Assembly (NCBI RefSeq): GCF_947500045.1 | Contig: NZ_CANMQQ010000019.1 | Location: forward strand, 1 to 64,000 | DNA: 64,000 nt | From: an uncultured Ruegeria sp. | Lineage (GTDB): Bacteria > Pseudomonadota > Alphaproteobacteria > Rhodobacterales > Rhodobacteraceae | Direction: 5' to 3' | Shown here: positions 51,735 through 63,923 of the stretch, one piece after another | Layout of the letters: each line of letters opens with the position of its first letter | Numbering within the stretch: position 1 is the stretch's first letter | The notes under the pieces: generated by a model | What the model saw: only the letters and a program-made list of their open reading frames with translations | The model's database searches: none | Told to the model about the DNA's origin: nothing | Position numbers and translations under genes: made by a program

Positions 51735-51758
51735 CCGACCGACCGGTCGATTGATTCC
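51735..51758. promoter_or_regulatory. TetR-type operator-like dyad upstream of aldehyde dehydrogenase
   Basis: AACCGACCGACCGGTCGATTGATT: perfect CGACCGGTCG core with partly complementary flanks. Confidence 0.45.
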
Positions 51759-51775
51759 GCTCCGGAGGATGAACC

Positions 51776-53215
51776 ATGATCGAAAAAAGCGATTTCTATA
51801 TCAACGGCAAATGGGTCGCCCCGTCAGCGACGAATGATTTCGAAGTGATCGACCCCTCGACCGAAGAGCCCTGCGCGGTGATCTCTTTGGGATCAGAGGC
51901 CGACACGAATGCGGCGGTCGCTGCGGCCAAATCCGCCCTGCCCGGCTGGATGGCCACTCCAGTCGAAGAGCGTATCGGCTTGGTGGAAAAGCTGGTCGAC
52001 ATCTATGCTACGCGTTCGGAGGATCTGGCGCAGGCGATGTCCATGGAAATGGGTGCGCCAATTGACATGGCGCGTACCCAGCAATCCGGTGCGGGTATCT
52101 ATCACCTGAAAAACTTTATCCGCGCCGCCAAAGCGTTTCAGTTCGAACGTCCGCTTGGCGATCATGCACCAAATGATCGGATCATCTACGAAGCCGTCGG
52201 TGTGGCGGCCCTGATCACGCCGTGGAACTGGCCGATGAATCAGGTCACGCTCAAGGTTGGTGCCGCAGCCATCGCGGGCTGCACCATGGTGCTGAAACCG
52301 TCAGAGCAAAGCCCGCTGAACGCGATGGTTTTTGCCGAGATGATGGATGAGGCCGGTTTCCCGGCTGGGGTCTTCAATCTAGTGAACGGCGATGGTGTTG
52401 GCGTTGGCTCGCAGCTTTCGGCGCATCCGGATGTGGATATGGTCAGCTTTACCGGCTCGACCCGGGCCGGAACGGCGATTTCCAAAAACGCCGCAGATAC
52501 GTTGAAGAAAGTGCATCTGGAACTGGGTGGGAAAGGCGCCAATGTGGTCTTTGCCGATGCGGACGAAAAGGCTGTCAAACGCGGCGTGCTGCACATGATG
52601 AACAACACCGGCCAAAGCTGCAACGCCCCCAGCCGGATGCTGGTACAGCGCCCAATCTACGATCAGGCGGTCGAGACTGCCGCCGAGGTGGCCAACAAGG
52701 TTTCAGTCGGCCCCGCGTCGGAAGAAGGCCGCCATATCGGCCCGGTTGTAAATGAGCTTCAGTGGAGCAAAATTCAGGACCTGATCCAGAAGGGCATCGA
52801 CGAGGGTGCGCGTCTGGTCGCAGGCGGCACCGGGCGGCCCGAAAGTCTGAACAAAGGCTACTATGTCCGCCCCACAGTTTTTGCCGACGCCAACAACCAG
52901 ATGACCGTCGCGCGCGAGGAAATCTTTGGCCCGGTTCTGACCATGATCCCGTTCGACACCGAGGAAGAAGCCATCGAGATCGCCAATGACACGCCTTATG
53001 GTCTGACCAACTATGTCCAGACACAGGATGGCGATCGTGCCAATCGGATGGCCCGCGCATTGCGCTCGGGCATGGTCGAAATGAACGGCCAATCGCGAAG
53101 TGCTGGATCACCCTTTGGAGGGATGAAGCAGTCAGGCAATGGCCGTGAAGGCGGGGTTTGGGGTCTGGAAGACTTTCTGGACGTGAAGGCCGTAGGCGGC
53201 TGGGCAGCCGAGTAA
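51776..53215 (+). CDS. Aldehyde dehydrogenase family protein
   Basis: [76 protein letters not shown]. Confidence 0.95.
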   Translation: MIEKSDFYINGKWVAPSATNDFEVIDPSTEEPCAVISLGSEADTNAAVAAAKSALPGWMATPVEERIGLVEKLVDIYATRSEDLAQAMSMEMGAPIDMARTQQSGAGIYHLKNFIRAAKAFQFERPLGDHAPNDRIIYEAVGVAALITPWNWPMNQVTLKVGAAAIAGCTMVLKPSEQSPLNAMVFAEMMDEAGFPAGVFNLVNGDGVGVGSQLSAHPDVDMVSFTGSTRAGTAISKNAADTLKKVHLELGGKGANVVFADADEKAVKRGVLHMMNNTGQSCNAPSRMLVQRPIYDQAVETAAEVANKVSVGPASEEGRHIGPVVNELQWSKIQDLIQKGIDEGARLVAGGTGRPESLNKGYYVRPTVFADANNQMTVAREEIFGPVLTMIPFDTEEEAIEIANDTPYGLTNYVQTQDGDRANRMARALRSGMVEMNGQSRSAGSPFGGMKQSGNGREGGVWGLEDFLDVKAVGGWAAE

Positions 53216-53240
53216 CCCCCATTTGATACTATCAAATTGT

Positions 53241-53260
53241 GAGGCACCCAAGGGTGCCTC
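53241..53260. terminator. Hairpin between convergent genes
   Basis: GAGGCACCC-AA-GGGTGCCTC perfect stem; no strong U-tract. Confidence 0.5.
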
Positions 53261-53270
53261 GCTCTAATAT

Positions 53271-53705
53271 TCAGACAGGTCGGACGACAAGCTGTGGTTC
53301 TCCGTCCGAGGTCTGGCGGGCGGACCGGCCATCCCAGCCAATCTCACCAGTGACACGCTGGCGAAATGCAGAAAAGCTGTTGAACCGCACCACATCCACC
53401 GCCTTATCAAACTGCAAGGTTACCCGTCGATGCGATCCATCACCCATCATTGTCAGGCCGCGAATTTCTGCCGTGAAAGGCTGACCCAGATACCGACCCT
53501 CAACCCGGTCGCCTACGCGTAGCTGCATTCGATTGCCAGACATCGCGTGCAACGTGTTCCAATCCCGCACGCCATGTTGATGGGCCAGCAGTTCCAGTGC
53601 TTCGCCATGCGACAGGTGAACATCAGTGTCACGCAAGCGTTTTCGAAGGCGTTTTGCCTGCTCTTTCAACTCCGCAATCGGAGCGATGTTTTGAACTCGT
53701 GTCAT
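53271..53705 (-). CDS. Glyoxalase-superfamily-annotated small protein
   Basis: AELKEQAKRLRKRLRDTDVHLSHGEALELLAHQHGVRDWNTLHAM. Confidence 0.6.
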   Translation of the reverse strand: MTRVQNIAPIAELKEQAKRLRKRLRDTDVHLSHGEALELLAHQHGVRDWNTLHAMSGNRMQLRVGDRVEGRYLGQPFTAEIRGLTMMGDGSHRRVTLQFDKAVDVVRFNSFSAFRQRVTGEIGWDGRSARQTSDGEPQLVVRPV

Positions 53706-53884
53706 GATTTGCCTCGTTTCCTTTAACGGGCGCGAAATCTGGACGGGGCTCGCATTACCATCCGCGCGCCGGGAAAAGGCAACAGATGTTCTGATCTATC
53801 GGGTTTCACCAAAGCCTTAGGGCCGCGAACGGCAGGAGACCCGAACCTGCGGCGCCTTTTGGCACCGACAGGCCGATCTGTCAA

Positions 53885-54736
53885 TCAGGCGTCGGCTTGC
53901 GCGGCCTCAAACGCCAACATGGCGCGTTTGACCGGAAGGCCCCAGTGGTATCCGCCCAGACCTCCGGATTTGCGCAGGGCGCGGTGACAGGGGATCAGCC
54001 AACTGACCGGGTTCCGGCCCACTGCCGTACCCACGGCCCGCACCGCCTGCGGAGAGCCAACGCGCTCCGCGATCTCGGAATATGTGGTAACCTGACCGGA
54101 TGGGATATGCATCAACGCCTCCCAAACTTTAATCTGCAGCGGTGAACCGATCAGGTATAACGGAGTCGGTTGCAAGCGGTCACTTGCCGCGCCAAAGGCA
54201 CTGAGAACCCATGGGCGCAAGCGCATCGGGTCTTCGACGAACCCCGCTTGCGGCCAACGGGACAGCATGTCCTCCATCGCCTCTTCTTCACCTGTTTCAG
54301 CTCCAAAAGCGATGCCACAGATACCTTTGTTGGTACCCATGATCAGAGCTGGGCCAAAGGGGCTTTCAAACCAGCCCCAATAGATCGTCAGACCTGCGCC
54401 TTTGCGGGCATATTCACCGGGGCTCATGGATTCCCATTTCAGGAACAGGTCGTGCAGCCGTCCGCTGCCGGACAAGCCTACGTTATGCGCGGTCTCCAAT
54501 GTGGTGAAACGCTCTCGCAATAGCGCTTTGGCGTGGCCCAGCGTCAAATATTGCTGGTACCGTTTTGGCGAAACTCCGGTCCAACGCGAGAACAAACGCT
54601 GGAAATGGGCCGTGCTCATGTCCATCTGACGGGCGAGGTCTTCGAGTCCAAGGGTTTCACCGCCCTGATCTATCAGCTCGATCGCGCGCCGCATGACGTT
54701 GTAGTGATATCCGCCTTCCGCGTTCTGAATGTTCAT
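53885..54736 (-). CDS. AraC-type HTH plus methylated-DNA-protein-cysteine methyltransferase (Ada-like)
   Basis: HTH LEDLARQMDMSTAHFQRLFSRWTGVSPKRYQQ; MGMT IPSGQVTTYSEIAERVGSPQAVRAVGTAVGRNPVSWLIPCHRALRKSGGLGGYHWG. Confidence 0.92.
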   Translation of the reverse strand: MNIQNAEGGYHYNVMRRAIELIDQGGETLGLEDLARQMDMSTAHFQRLFSRWTGVSPKRYQQYLTLGHAKALLRERFTTLETAHNVGLSGSGRLHDLFLKWESMSPGEYARKGAGLTIYWGWFESPFGPALIMGTNKGICGIAFGAETGEEEAMEDMLSRWPQAGFVEDPMRLRPWVLSAFGAASDRLQPTPLYLIGSPLQIKVWEALMHIPSGQVTTYSEIAERVGSPQAVRAVGTAVGRNPVSWLIPCHRALRKSGGLGGYHWGLPVKRAMLAFEAAQADA

Positions 54737-54854
54737 GGGTCTCACCTCATTCGCTTGGATAGACCATAGCGCGCAGGTCACGCCCAATCGACCCGGAACA
54801 TGCGCATTGGCTTTGGGCTTGCGTCACGACCCCTTGGGCGGCAATAAGGCCCGG

Positions 54855-55499
54855 ATGGCAAAACAACTTGGATATCACACGATCCGCGAGATCTTTACGC
54901 GGTTTCACGAGGCCGATCCCGAGCCCAAGGGCGAGTTGGATCACGTGAATGTCTATACTCTGGTTGTCGCCGTGGCGCTTTCAGCGCAGGCGACCGATGC
55001 CGGGGTCAATAAGGCAACGAAAGAGCTGTTCAAGATCGTCGACACCCCGCAAAAGATGCTGGATCTGGGCGAAGAGGGCTTGATCGAGCATATCAAAACA
55101 ATCGGCCTATTTCGCCAAAAGGCCAAGAATGTCATCAAACTGAGCCGTATTCTTGTTGATGACTATGGCGGCGAGGTCCCCAATTCCCGCGCGGCATTGC
55201 AATCGCTGCCCGGTGTGGGGCGCAAGACGGCCAATGTTGTATTGAACATGTGGTGGCATTACCCGGCTCAGGCGGTGGACACCCATATCTTTCGCGTCGG
55301 TAACCGTACCGGTATCTGCCCTGGCAAGCATGTGGACGCTGTAGAACGCGCCATCGAGGACAACATCCCAACCGATTTCCAGCAACATGCGCATCACTGG
55401 CTGATCCTGCATGGCCGCTATCACTGCAAGGCACGCAAACCGCAATGCCCGACCTGTATCATCCGCGATCTCTGCGAATTTGAGGACAAGACCCTATGA
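54855..55499 (+). CDS. nth: Endonuclease III
   Basis: LSAQATDAGVNKATKELF, LPGVGRKTANVVLNMWW, VDTHIFRVGNRTG, C-terminal FeS CKARKPQCPTCIIRDLCEF. Confidence 0.95.
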   Translation: MAKQLGYHTIREIFTRFHEADPEPKGELDHVNVYTLVVAVALSAQATDAGVNKATKELFKIVDTPQKMLDLGEEGLIEHIKTIGLFRQKAKNVIKLSRILVDDYGGEVPNSRAALQSLPGVGRKTANVVLNMWWHYPAQAVDTHIFRVGNRTGICPGKHVDAVERAIEDNIPTDFQQHAHHWLILHGRYHCKARKPQCPTCIIRDLCEFEDKTL

Positions 55500-56485
55500 A
55501 GACCTACCAACTGACCGGCATCGGTAACGCCGTAGTGGACGTGATTTCCCAGGCCGATGACAGTTTCCTTGAGCTGATGGGCATCGAGAAAGGCATCATG
55601 CAACTGATCGAACAGGAACGCGGTGAGGTCCTGTATGCGTCAATGGAAGGCCGGGTGCAGACGCCAGGCGGCTCGGTCGCAAATACCATCGCCGGAGCGG
55701 GCGCATTGGGGCTGGACGCAGCCTTCATCGGGCGGGTGCATGATGACGCACTGGGCCGGTTCTATGCGGATGCGATGAACGAGGACGGCGTGGATTTTGT
55801 GAACCCTCCGGTCCCGGGTGGTGAACTGCCGACGTCGCGTTCGATGATCTTTGTTTCACCAGACGGTGAGCGGTCGATGAACACCTATCTGGGCATCTCG
55901 TCTGAACTGTCCTCAGACGATGTGTCCGGAGATGTCGCAGGCAATAGCCAGATCATGTTCCTCGAAGGGTATCTGTTCGACAAGGAAAAAGGCAAAGCTG
56001 CATTCCTTGAGGCCGCGCGCAACTGTCATAAGGGCGGTGGCAAAGCTGGAATCGCCATTTCCGACCCCTTCTGCGTTGAGCGGCACCGCGTCGATTTCCT
56101 GTTGCTGATCGAGAACGAGCTGGATTTCGTGATCGGTAACGAAGCCGAGATCAAATCGCTGTTCGAAACCGACGATCTTGAAGATGCGCTGGCCAAAACC
56201 GCCGAAATTTGCCCCTTGGTTGTCTGCACCCGGTCCGGTGACGGCGTGACTGTCCTGAGCGACGGCAAACGCACGGATGTACCGGTGGAAAAAGTTGTTC
56301 CTGTGGATGCAACCGGCGCAGGCGACCAATTCGCCGCGGGGTTTCTGTTTGGAATGGCCACCGGCCGCGACTTTGAGACCTGTGCCCGCATTGGCAACGT
56401 CTGCGCCCGTGAAGTGATCAGCCATATCGGCCCAAGGCCGGAGGCGAATATGGTTGAGTTGTTGCAGGATGAAGGGCTGCTCTGA
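55496..56485 (+). CDS. PfkB family adenosine/sugar kinase
   Basis: GSVANTIAGAGALGLDAAFIGRVHDDALG, VDATGAGDQFAAGFLFGMATG. Confidence 0.9.
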   Translation: MKTYQLTGIGNAVVDVISQADDSFLELMGIEKGIMQLIEQERGEVLYASMEGRVQTPGGSVANTIAGAGALGLDAAFIGRVHDDALGRFYADAMNEDGVDFVNPPVPGGELPTSRSMIFVSPDGERSMNTYLGISSELSSDDVSGDVAGNSQIMFLEGYLFDKEKGKAAFLEAARNCHKGGGKAGIAISDPFCVERHRVDFLLLIENELDFVIGNEAEIKSLFETDDLEDALAKTAEICPLVVCTRSGDGVTVLSDGKRTDVPVEKVVPVDATGAGDQFAAGFLFGMATGRDFETCARIGNVCAREVISHIGPRPEANMVELLQDEGLL

Positions 56486-56543
56486 GCCCATTACGCACCT
56501 TTGAACAAGCAGTGATCAATCGATTACAATGAGTTCTTAACAA

Positions 56544-57104
56544 TCAACTTGAGAGGCGACAGTAGTCACTTTGATACTGCCTCAGGCCACTTACAAAAGC
56601 CCTTGCTTGTTCTAGGGATGGAAGGTTGTCCATTATGAAAACAAAGTCATGGTTCTCAATAAAGTGATACCCGTCAGCCCCTTGTCTTGACGATGGCGTC
56701 CTAACGTGTGAGTCGCTACCGTCTTTTCTCTTGCGAATTCTGTAGTTCGGCATTTCGTGCAACGCCATGTATGGGCTGACGGTGCGGAAGTTAAAAAGAG
56801 CCGCTTCGTCTTTCAACTGTTCAGCATTAAAAGCGAAAAAGTACTCGCCTCTTTTTTTGTCAGCTAGAATTATGTCGGTCCAACTGAGATCAAATTCGAA
56901 CATTGAGTAAAGAACTAATCCTTGGTTCTCGAACGGCTCGAACACAAGTGTTTGAACGGTGCAATCGTCAACTAAGACGGTTGTTCTTCTATCGTCAGAA
57001 CCACTTCTACCTGCGTTCATGATCGACTGCGCTAAATCGGATTGGTTCGCGTTGGCAATAATTGGGCTGAACCCAACAAGGAGCGCTAAAAGCATGTGTT
57101 TCAT
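56544..57104 (-). CDS. Hypothetical secreted protein (186 aa), lower GC than neighbours
   Basis: Signal peptide MKHMLLALLVGFSPIIANANQ; no recognised domain; locally AT-richer. Confidence 0.6.
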   Translation of the reverse strand: MKHMLLALLVGFSPIIANANQSDLAQSIMNAGRSGSDDRRTTVLVDDCTVQTLVFEPFENQGLVLYSMFEFDLSWTDIILADKKRGEYFFAFNAEQLKDEAALFNFRTVSPYMALHEMPNYRIRKRKDGSDSHVRTPSSRQGADGYHFIENHDFVFIMDNLPSLEQARAFVSGLRQYQSDYCRLSS

Positions 57105-57216
57105 GATCTCTCCAAGCCAACTATTTGCTACGAAATAATCTCAAAGATACAAACGCTCAAGGACAGCTTCGTCCCGCATAACAGATTTCGCTCGACCAAG
57201 AGGCCGGATTTAAACT

Positions 57217-57702
57217 TCAAAAAAGGTATCCCCGAAACGCCTCCATCACCTGCTGGTACACATCCCGTTTGAACGGCACGATTTCTTCCACCAACCGGTC
57301 CTGATCCTGCCATTTCCAGCGGGTAAACTCGGGATGCTCGGTCGCGATGTCGATCTGGTCATCCCGACCAGTAAACCGCATCAGGTACCACTTCTGCTCC
57401 TGTCCGCGATAGTGGCCCTTCCAGATCTTCGGCACGATGTCTTGCGGCAGGTCGTAGGGCAGCCAGCCGTCGGTCTCGGCGATGATTTCAACCAGATCAG
57501 CGGTCACCCCGGTTTCTTCCCAAAGTTCGCGCAGGGCGGCATCGCGCGGGTCTTCGCCCTTGTCCACGCCCCCCTGAGGCATCTGCCAGGCGTCCATCGG
57601 CCCGTCGTTGCGCATACCGACAAAGATTTTGCCCTCAGCATTCATCAACATCAGCCCAACACAGGGGCGATAGGGCAGTTTGGCGATTTCATCAGGGGTC
57701 AT
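57217..57702 (-). CDS. rppH: RNA pyrophosphohydrolase (Nudix)
   Basis: [56 protein letters not shown]. Start set at 57702. Confidence 0.93.
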   Translation of the reverse strand: MTPDEIAKLPYRPCVGLMLMNAEGKIFVGMRNDGPMDAWQMPQGGVDKGEDPRDAALRELWEETGVTADLVEIIAETDGWLPYDLPQDIVPKIWKGHYRGQEQKWYLMRFTGRDDQIDIATEHPEFTRWKWQDQDRLVEEIVPFKRDVYQQVMEAFRGYLF

Positions 57703-57774
57703 GCGCGGCCTCGTGAACAAGCTTTGCTGCGTCTGTAGCAAGCACTGCAGAAAACGCAAAGGGAATGACGTTAG

Positions 57775-59868
<2,094 letters not shown>

Positions 59869-60027
59869 GCGATACAATCTTGGGTCCTGCGCGCCCGCAA
59901 TCCTGAGGAATGTATACACGAGGTGTCCCGACCGCGCGGGACGCGCAAGCCTTGCGTATTTTGGCGACATGTCGTGAACTCAACTTGACTGAGCCGAAGT
60001 AATCACGGCGTTGCAGCACATGGGATC

Positions 60028-61326
60028 ATGGGTAAAGAGCCGCCAGCACTTCATCAAAGGAACCTGCCAATCATGGCAGGTCAGGGCGCGCTGGCCGTGA
60101 CGGCCTGGTCCATGGCGAGCCCCGCAATTGTGCTGACGTTCCTTGCGGTCGCAATGGATTTACCCATCTTTCTGGCAGGATTGTTGGTATCCATCCGGCA
60201 CGCAGCTGGAACGCTGTCGGACGTATTCGTGTCAAACCATCTTGCACAGCTACCCCAGAAGAAAGCCACCATCGCCCGAACGGATATTGCGGTGGCCGCC
60301 TGTTTTCTGGTTGTCATTCTCACGGTCATCTATGGGACTAAGCCGATGGTCATCGCAGCCTTTGTGGCCGGGATATTCGTCATTGGGGTACTGGAAGAGA
60401 TCAAAAGCCTGCTTATCATCGATTTTGTAAGCGACAACTTGCCCTCAAAGGACAGGATGCGCATCAGTTATATTCAAAAGGCCCTGGGAGGGGCCGCAAC
60501 CATCGCAATCGCATTGTTGTTGCACCAGCTGATGCAGGGTGCGCCTTCGCTGACACGTCACAGCATGGTCGTCGGCTTTGGCGCACTGTGTTTTGTCCTA
60601 TCAGCGCTGGCGATGATGACATTGCAAGAACGCGCGCCCGATCAATCTGCCCCGGTCGCGCCGCGGACTATGTCACGGTTTGATACGCTGAAAACGTATT
60701 GGCACGACGCGAAATCCTTGCTTGGTGAGGCTTGGTTTCGAAAGTTCATCGCGCTTCGACTGACCTTTGTCGTGGCCGGGCTGTCGGTTCCATTCTATGC
60801 GCTGATCGCAGCCGAGGCCCATCACAGTTCAGCCAAAGGGCTGACAGCGCTTGTTGTTTCATCCGCAGCTGCATTGCTGGTCGCCGCACCTCTATGGCGG
60901 GCTCTCAGCAATTACTCGAACCGGGTGGTTATGATTACGGGTGCGCTGATGGTCGCCGTGTCAGGTGTTGGTCTTATTGTTATCCACCACTGGGGTCTGG
61001 ATCACACTGTGCATCTGCACGCTGTATCGCTGTTTGTCGTGACCGTTGCCGTCACTGGGTTGGGCAGCGCCCGGGCACTTTATTTCATGGACGTGGCCCC
61101 GAAATCTCAGCGGATCGTGGCACAGGCTGTTTCACAAACGATAAGCCGTCTGTCTATCGTCGCTATTTCAGCCCTTCTGGCGGCGATTGCCCATATGAAC
61201 GAAGTGGTATGGGCCGTTATCCTCATCACCATCAGCAGCCTGTTAGCTGTCGTCGCCATCCTGTCTTTCGTAGATCCCGCAGGTCGGCCCAATCCAGAGC
61301 GCGACCGCACGGGTATGGCCAAATAG
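60028..61326 (+). CDS. MFS-type transporter / multi-pass membrane protein
   Basis: 432 aa with about 10-12 hydrophobic segments. Confidence 0.7.
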   Translation: MGKEPPALHQRNLPIMAGQGALAVTAWSMASPAIVLTFLAVAMDLPIFLAGLLVSIRHAAGTLSDVFVSNHLAQLPQKKATIARTDIAVAACFLVVILTVIYGTKPMVIAAFVAGIFVIGVLEEIKSLLIIDFVSDNLPSKDRMRISYIQKALGGAATIAIALLLHQLMQGAPSLTRHSMVVGFGALCFVLSALAMMTLQERAPDQSAPVAPRTMSRFDTLKTYWHDAKSLLGEAWFRKFIALRLTFVVAGLSVPFYALIAAEAHHSSAKGLTALVVSSAAALLVAAPLWRALSNYSNRVVMITGALMVAVSGVGLIVIHHWGLDHTVHLHAVSLFVVTVAVTGLGSARALYFMDVAPKSQRIVAQAVSQTISRLSIVAISALLAAIAHMNEVVWAVILITISSLLAVVAILSFVDPAGRPNPERDRTGMAK

Positions 61327-61334
61327 GCACTGAC

Positions 61335-61775
61335 CTATTCGACGGTGATCGTAATCACCTCGGACACGACCGGCGTGGCATGCGGCACATGGCCTGCGTC
61401 CCCCAACACCAGTTGCAGCGTGTGCTCACCCGGGGCGAGGTCCAGTGTCACTTCAGTCTGACCTCCACCAAAATGCATGTGGTTATCATCTGCTGGCAGG
61501 CCATAAGTCAACTCATCCGCGCCGTCTTCGCCCTGCCCCAAAGGCGGGCGGTCAATCAGCAGGTGGTGGTGGCCAGTGTTTTCTTTCTCAACCCCAGTAG
61601 GTGCCACGCCCATGCCGCCAAGGCCAAACACAATCTTAACGGGAGATTGCACTGTATCCCCGTCAGACAAATTGACGAAATAGACCTTCGCTTCAGGATT
61701 CGCCGGTGTTTCCCCTCCGGCCCAGACAAGAGTTGCAGCAAAACATAGGATGGCGGCGGTGAAATTGGCTTTCAT
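61335..61775 (-). CDS. DUF4399 domain-containing secreted protein
   Basis: VYFVNLSDGDTVQSPVKIVFGLGGMGVAPTGVEKENTGHHHLLID...LPADDNHMHFGGGQTEVTLDLAPGEHTLQLVLGD. Confidence 0.88.
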   Translation of the reverse strand: MKANFTAAILCFAATLVWAGGETPANPEAKVYFVNLSDGDTVQSPVKIVFGLGGMGVAPTGVEKENTGHHHLLIDRPPLGQGEDGADELTYGLPADDNHMHFGGGQTEVTLDLAPGEHTLQLVLGDAGHVPHATPVVSEVITITVE

Positions 61776-62003
61776 ACTCTCCTCCTTGGTCACAAAAATG
61801 CCTTTCTAATCATAGCACGATTGGAAAAAACTCCAAAAATCCGGGCTTTATGCAGAATCGTACACTGAGGTGCTCGGCACTCTCGGCGTTTCCCAGTCGC
61901 AAACGATCCCTTTCAAAACCCTTATATTATCCCATGTCTGCCCCGTTCTCGCCCAGATTGATCGCGATAAAGAGACAACGAACAGAAGACCTGGGGAACG
62001 AGA

Positions 62004-62909
62004 ATGGATCGACTGACCGAAATGGAGGCCTTTTCCAACGTGGTGGACCAGGGTGGTTTCACTGACGCGGCCAAAAAAATGGGCATCTCAAAATCGGCCG
62101 TATCCAAACACGTGTCGAGCCTTGAGGCACGGCTGGGTGCGCGGCTGCTAAACCGCACCACACGCCGCGTTTCACCGACCGAGATTGGATTGGCCTACTA
62201 CGACCGCGCCCGCCGTGTTCTTAATGACGCGGGTGAGGCGGATGCCCTTGTGACATCGATGCAATCTGCACCCTCTGGTCTGCTGCGGATCAGTGTGGCG
62301 ACGGATTTCGGCGTTAATCACCTGTCGCCGGTACTGTCAGACTTCCTGTCTGCCTATCCCGACATCACCGTGAACATGGTTCTCAACAACCGTTACGTGG
62401 AACTTATTTCCGAAGGTTTTGACGTGGCCGTACGTATTGGTGAGCTGGAAGACAGCACCCTGCGTGCCCGCAAATTAACCGAAACTGTGAAACGCATGGT
62501 TGCTGCGCCCAGCTATATCGAACAGTTTGGACGCCCGCAGAAGATCGACGATCTGAACGAACACAAGCTTCTGCACTATTCCAGCCAATCTTCGGGCAAT
62601 GTATGGAAGCTGACCGCACCTTCGGGTGAAAAGCGTCAGGTCCGCACCGCCGGTTGGCTGAGCGTCAATGACGGTCAATCACTGCTGAACGCCGCAATCT
62701 CGGGGCTGGGGATAGCACATTTGCCCAGCTATCTTTATGCCGAGGCCCTGAAATCGGGCGAAGTGGTGGATGCGATGCCCTCCTTGCCTGATGAGGTTCA
62801 GGGCGTCTATGCAGTTTACCCACCGGGCCGCTTCACGCAGCCCAAGGTGCGGGCTTTCATTGATTTTCTAGTCGCATCCTTTGCTGAAAAGGGTCCGATG
62901 GATTGGTAG
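62004..62909 (+). CDS. LysR family transcriptional regulator
   Basis: MDRLTEMEAFSNVVDQGGFTDAAKKMGISKSAVSKHVSSLEARLGARLLNRTTRRVSPTEIG. Confidence 0.93.
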   Translation: MDRLTEMEAFSNVVDQGGFTDAAKKMGISKSAVSKHVSSLEARLGARLLNRTTRRVSPTEIGLAYYDRARRVLNDAGEADALVTSMQSAPSGLLRISVATDFGVNHLSPVLSDFLSAYPDITVNMVLNNRYVELISEGFDVAVRIGELEDSTLRARKLTETVKRMVAAPSYIEQFGRPQKIDDLNEHKLLHYSSQSSGNVWKLTAPSGEKRQVRTAGWLSVNDGQSLLNAAISGLGIAHLPSYLYAEALKSGEVVDAMPSLPDEVQGVYAVYPPGRFTQPKVRAFIDFLVASFAEKGPMDW

Positions 62910-62934
62910 AATTCTCCCTGTGGTACCTAAACGG

Positions 62935-62964
62935 CCCGTACTGAATAGTGCGGGTCTTTTTTTG
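62935..62964 (+). terminator. Rho-independent terminator
   Basis: CCCGTACT-GAAT-AGTGCGGG followed by TCTTTTTTT. Confidence 0.8.
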
Positions 62965-63014
62965 TGTGGTTGCGCACCGCGGTGCGGTTTGTTGCGAACA
63001 ATAGGCCGGGTGCA

Positions 63015-63834
63015 TCACTCCGCAACTGGTGACACGGCCCGCTGATAAAGATGCCATGTGGTGTGACCCAGAATTGGCAGCGTGAAAATCAGCCCCAGAA
63101 ACGCCGGAACCAGCGATAACAGCATGGTGACCGAGATGATTGCCGCCCAGCCAAGCATAACAACCGGGTTTTCCCTGACAACGCGAATGGAAGTCAGCAT
63201 CGCGGACACAAAATTTGTTTCCCGGTCAAGCAGCATGGGCATAGCGATAACAGTCAGCGAAAACAGCGCAGCCGACATAAATGCACCGACGCAGCTACCA
63301 ATCACGAGGAAGGTCCAGCCCTGCGGGGTGAAGAACACAATGTTCAAGAACCCACTAAAATCCGAGAAGGACGAATTCTGCAGCGTGATCGCCAGCCAAA
63401 GCCGTATCTGGTAGGTCCACACCCAGAATATGAACAGGGTGACAAAGGCCATCCAGCCCATTTCGCGTTTGCGTTGATTGGCCATGACGGTGAGGATTTC
63501 GTTCCAGCCAAATTTTTCTTCCCTCTGCAACCGGCGGGACATTTCATAGAGCCCCGCCGCGGCGAATGGCGCGACCAGTGGAAAACCTACTGCTGCGGGA
63601 ATGATCATCCAAATCTTGCCAAGCCAGACTAGGCACCAGACAAACAGAATCCCGAAAACCGCATAGAACAGGCCGAAAAAACCGCTCATGACGGGGCGCG
63701 CCAGAAAGTCGGAAAACCCGGCCTTTAGCGACGCGGTGATATCCTGGGCTGTCAGCGTATTCACTTCGGGCATCGCCTGTTGCTGAGGTGTATGATTGTC
63801 CGGTGATGGTGAACCTGCGGTCTTGGATGTCATG
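63015..63834 (-). CDS. DUF2189-like integral membrane protein
   Basis: ITASLKAGFSDFLARPVMSGFFGLFYAVFGILFVWCLV...FPLVAPFAAAGLYEMSRRLQREEKFGWNEIL. Confidence 0.8.
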
Positions 63835-63923
63835 ACACACTCCTCCGTAAACAAGTTTGCACTATGGCGAAGCATAACAGCAAGAGAGGGATCGGAGCGG
63901 CCCGCCGCTCTAACTGAAGTGGG

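Noticed and set aside
59926-59965. Adjacent small hairpins GTCCCG/CGGGAC and CGCAA/TTGCG after fadH
   Set aside because: Probably an ordinary weak terminator region; too short to claim more.
60732-61748. 338-aa plus-strand ORF overlapping the MFS gene and DUF4399 gene
   Set aside because: Cys/Arg/Ser-rich translation typical of an out-of-frame reading; the overlapped genes have clear hydrophobic or domain patterns.
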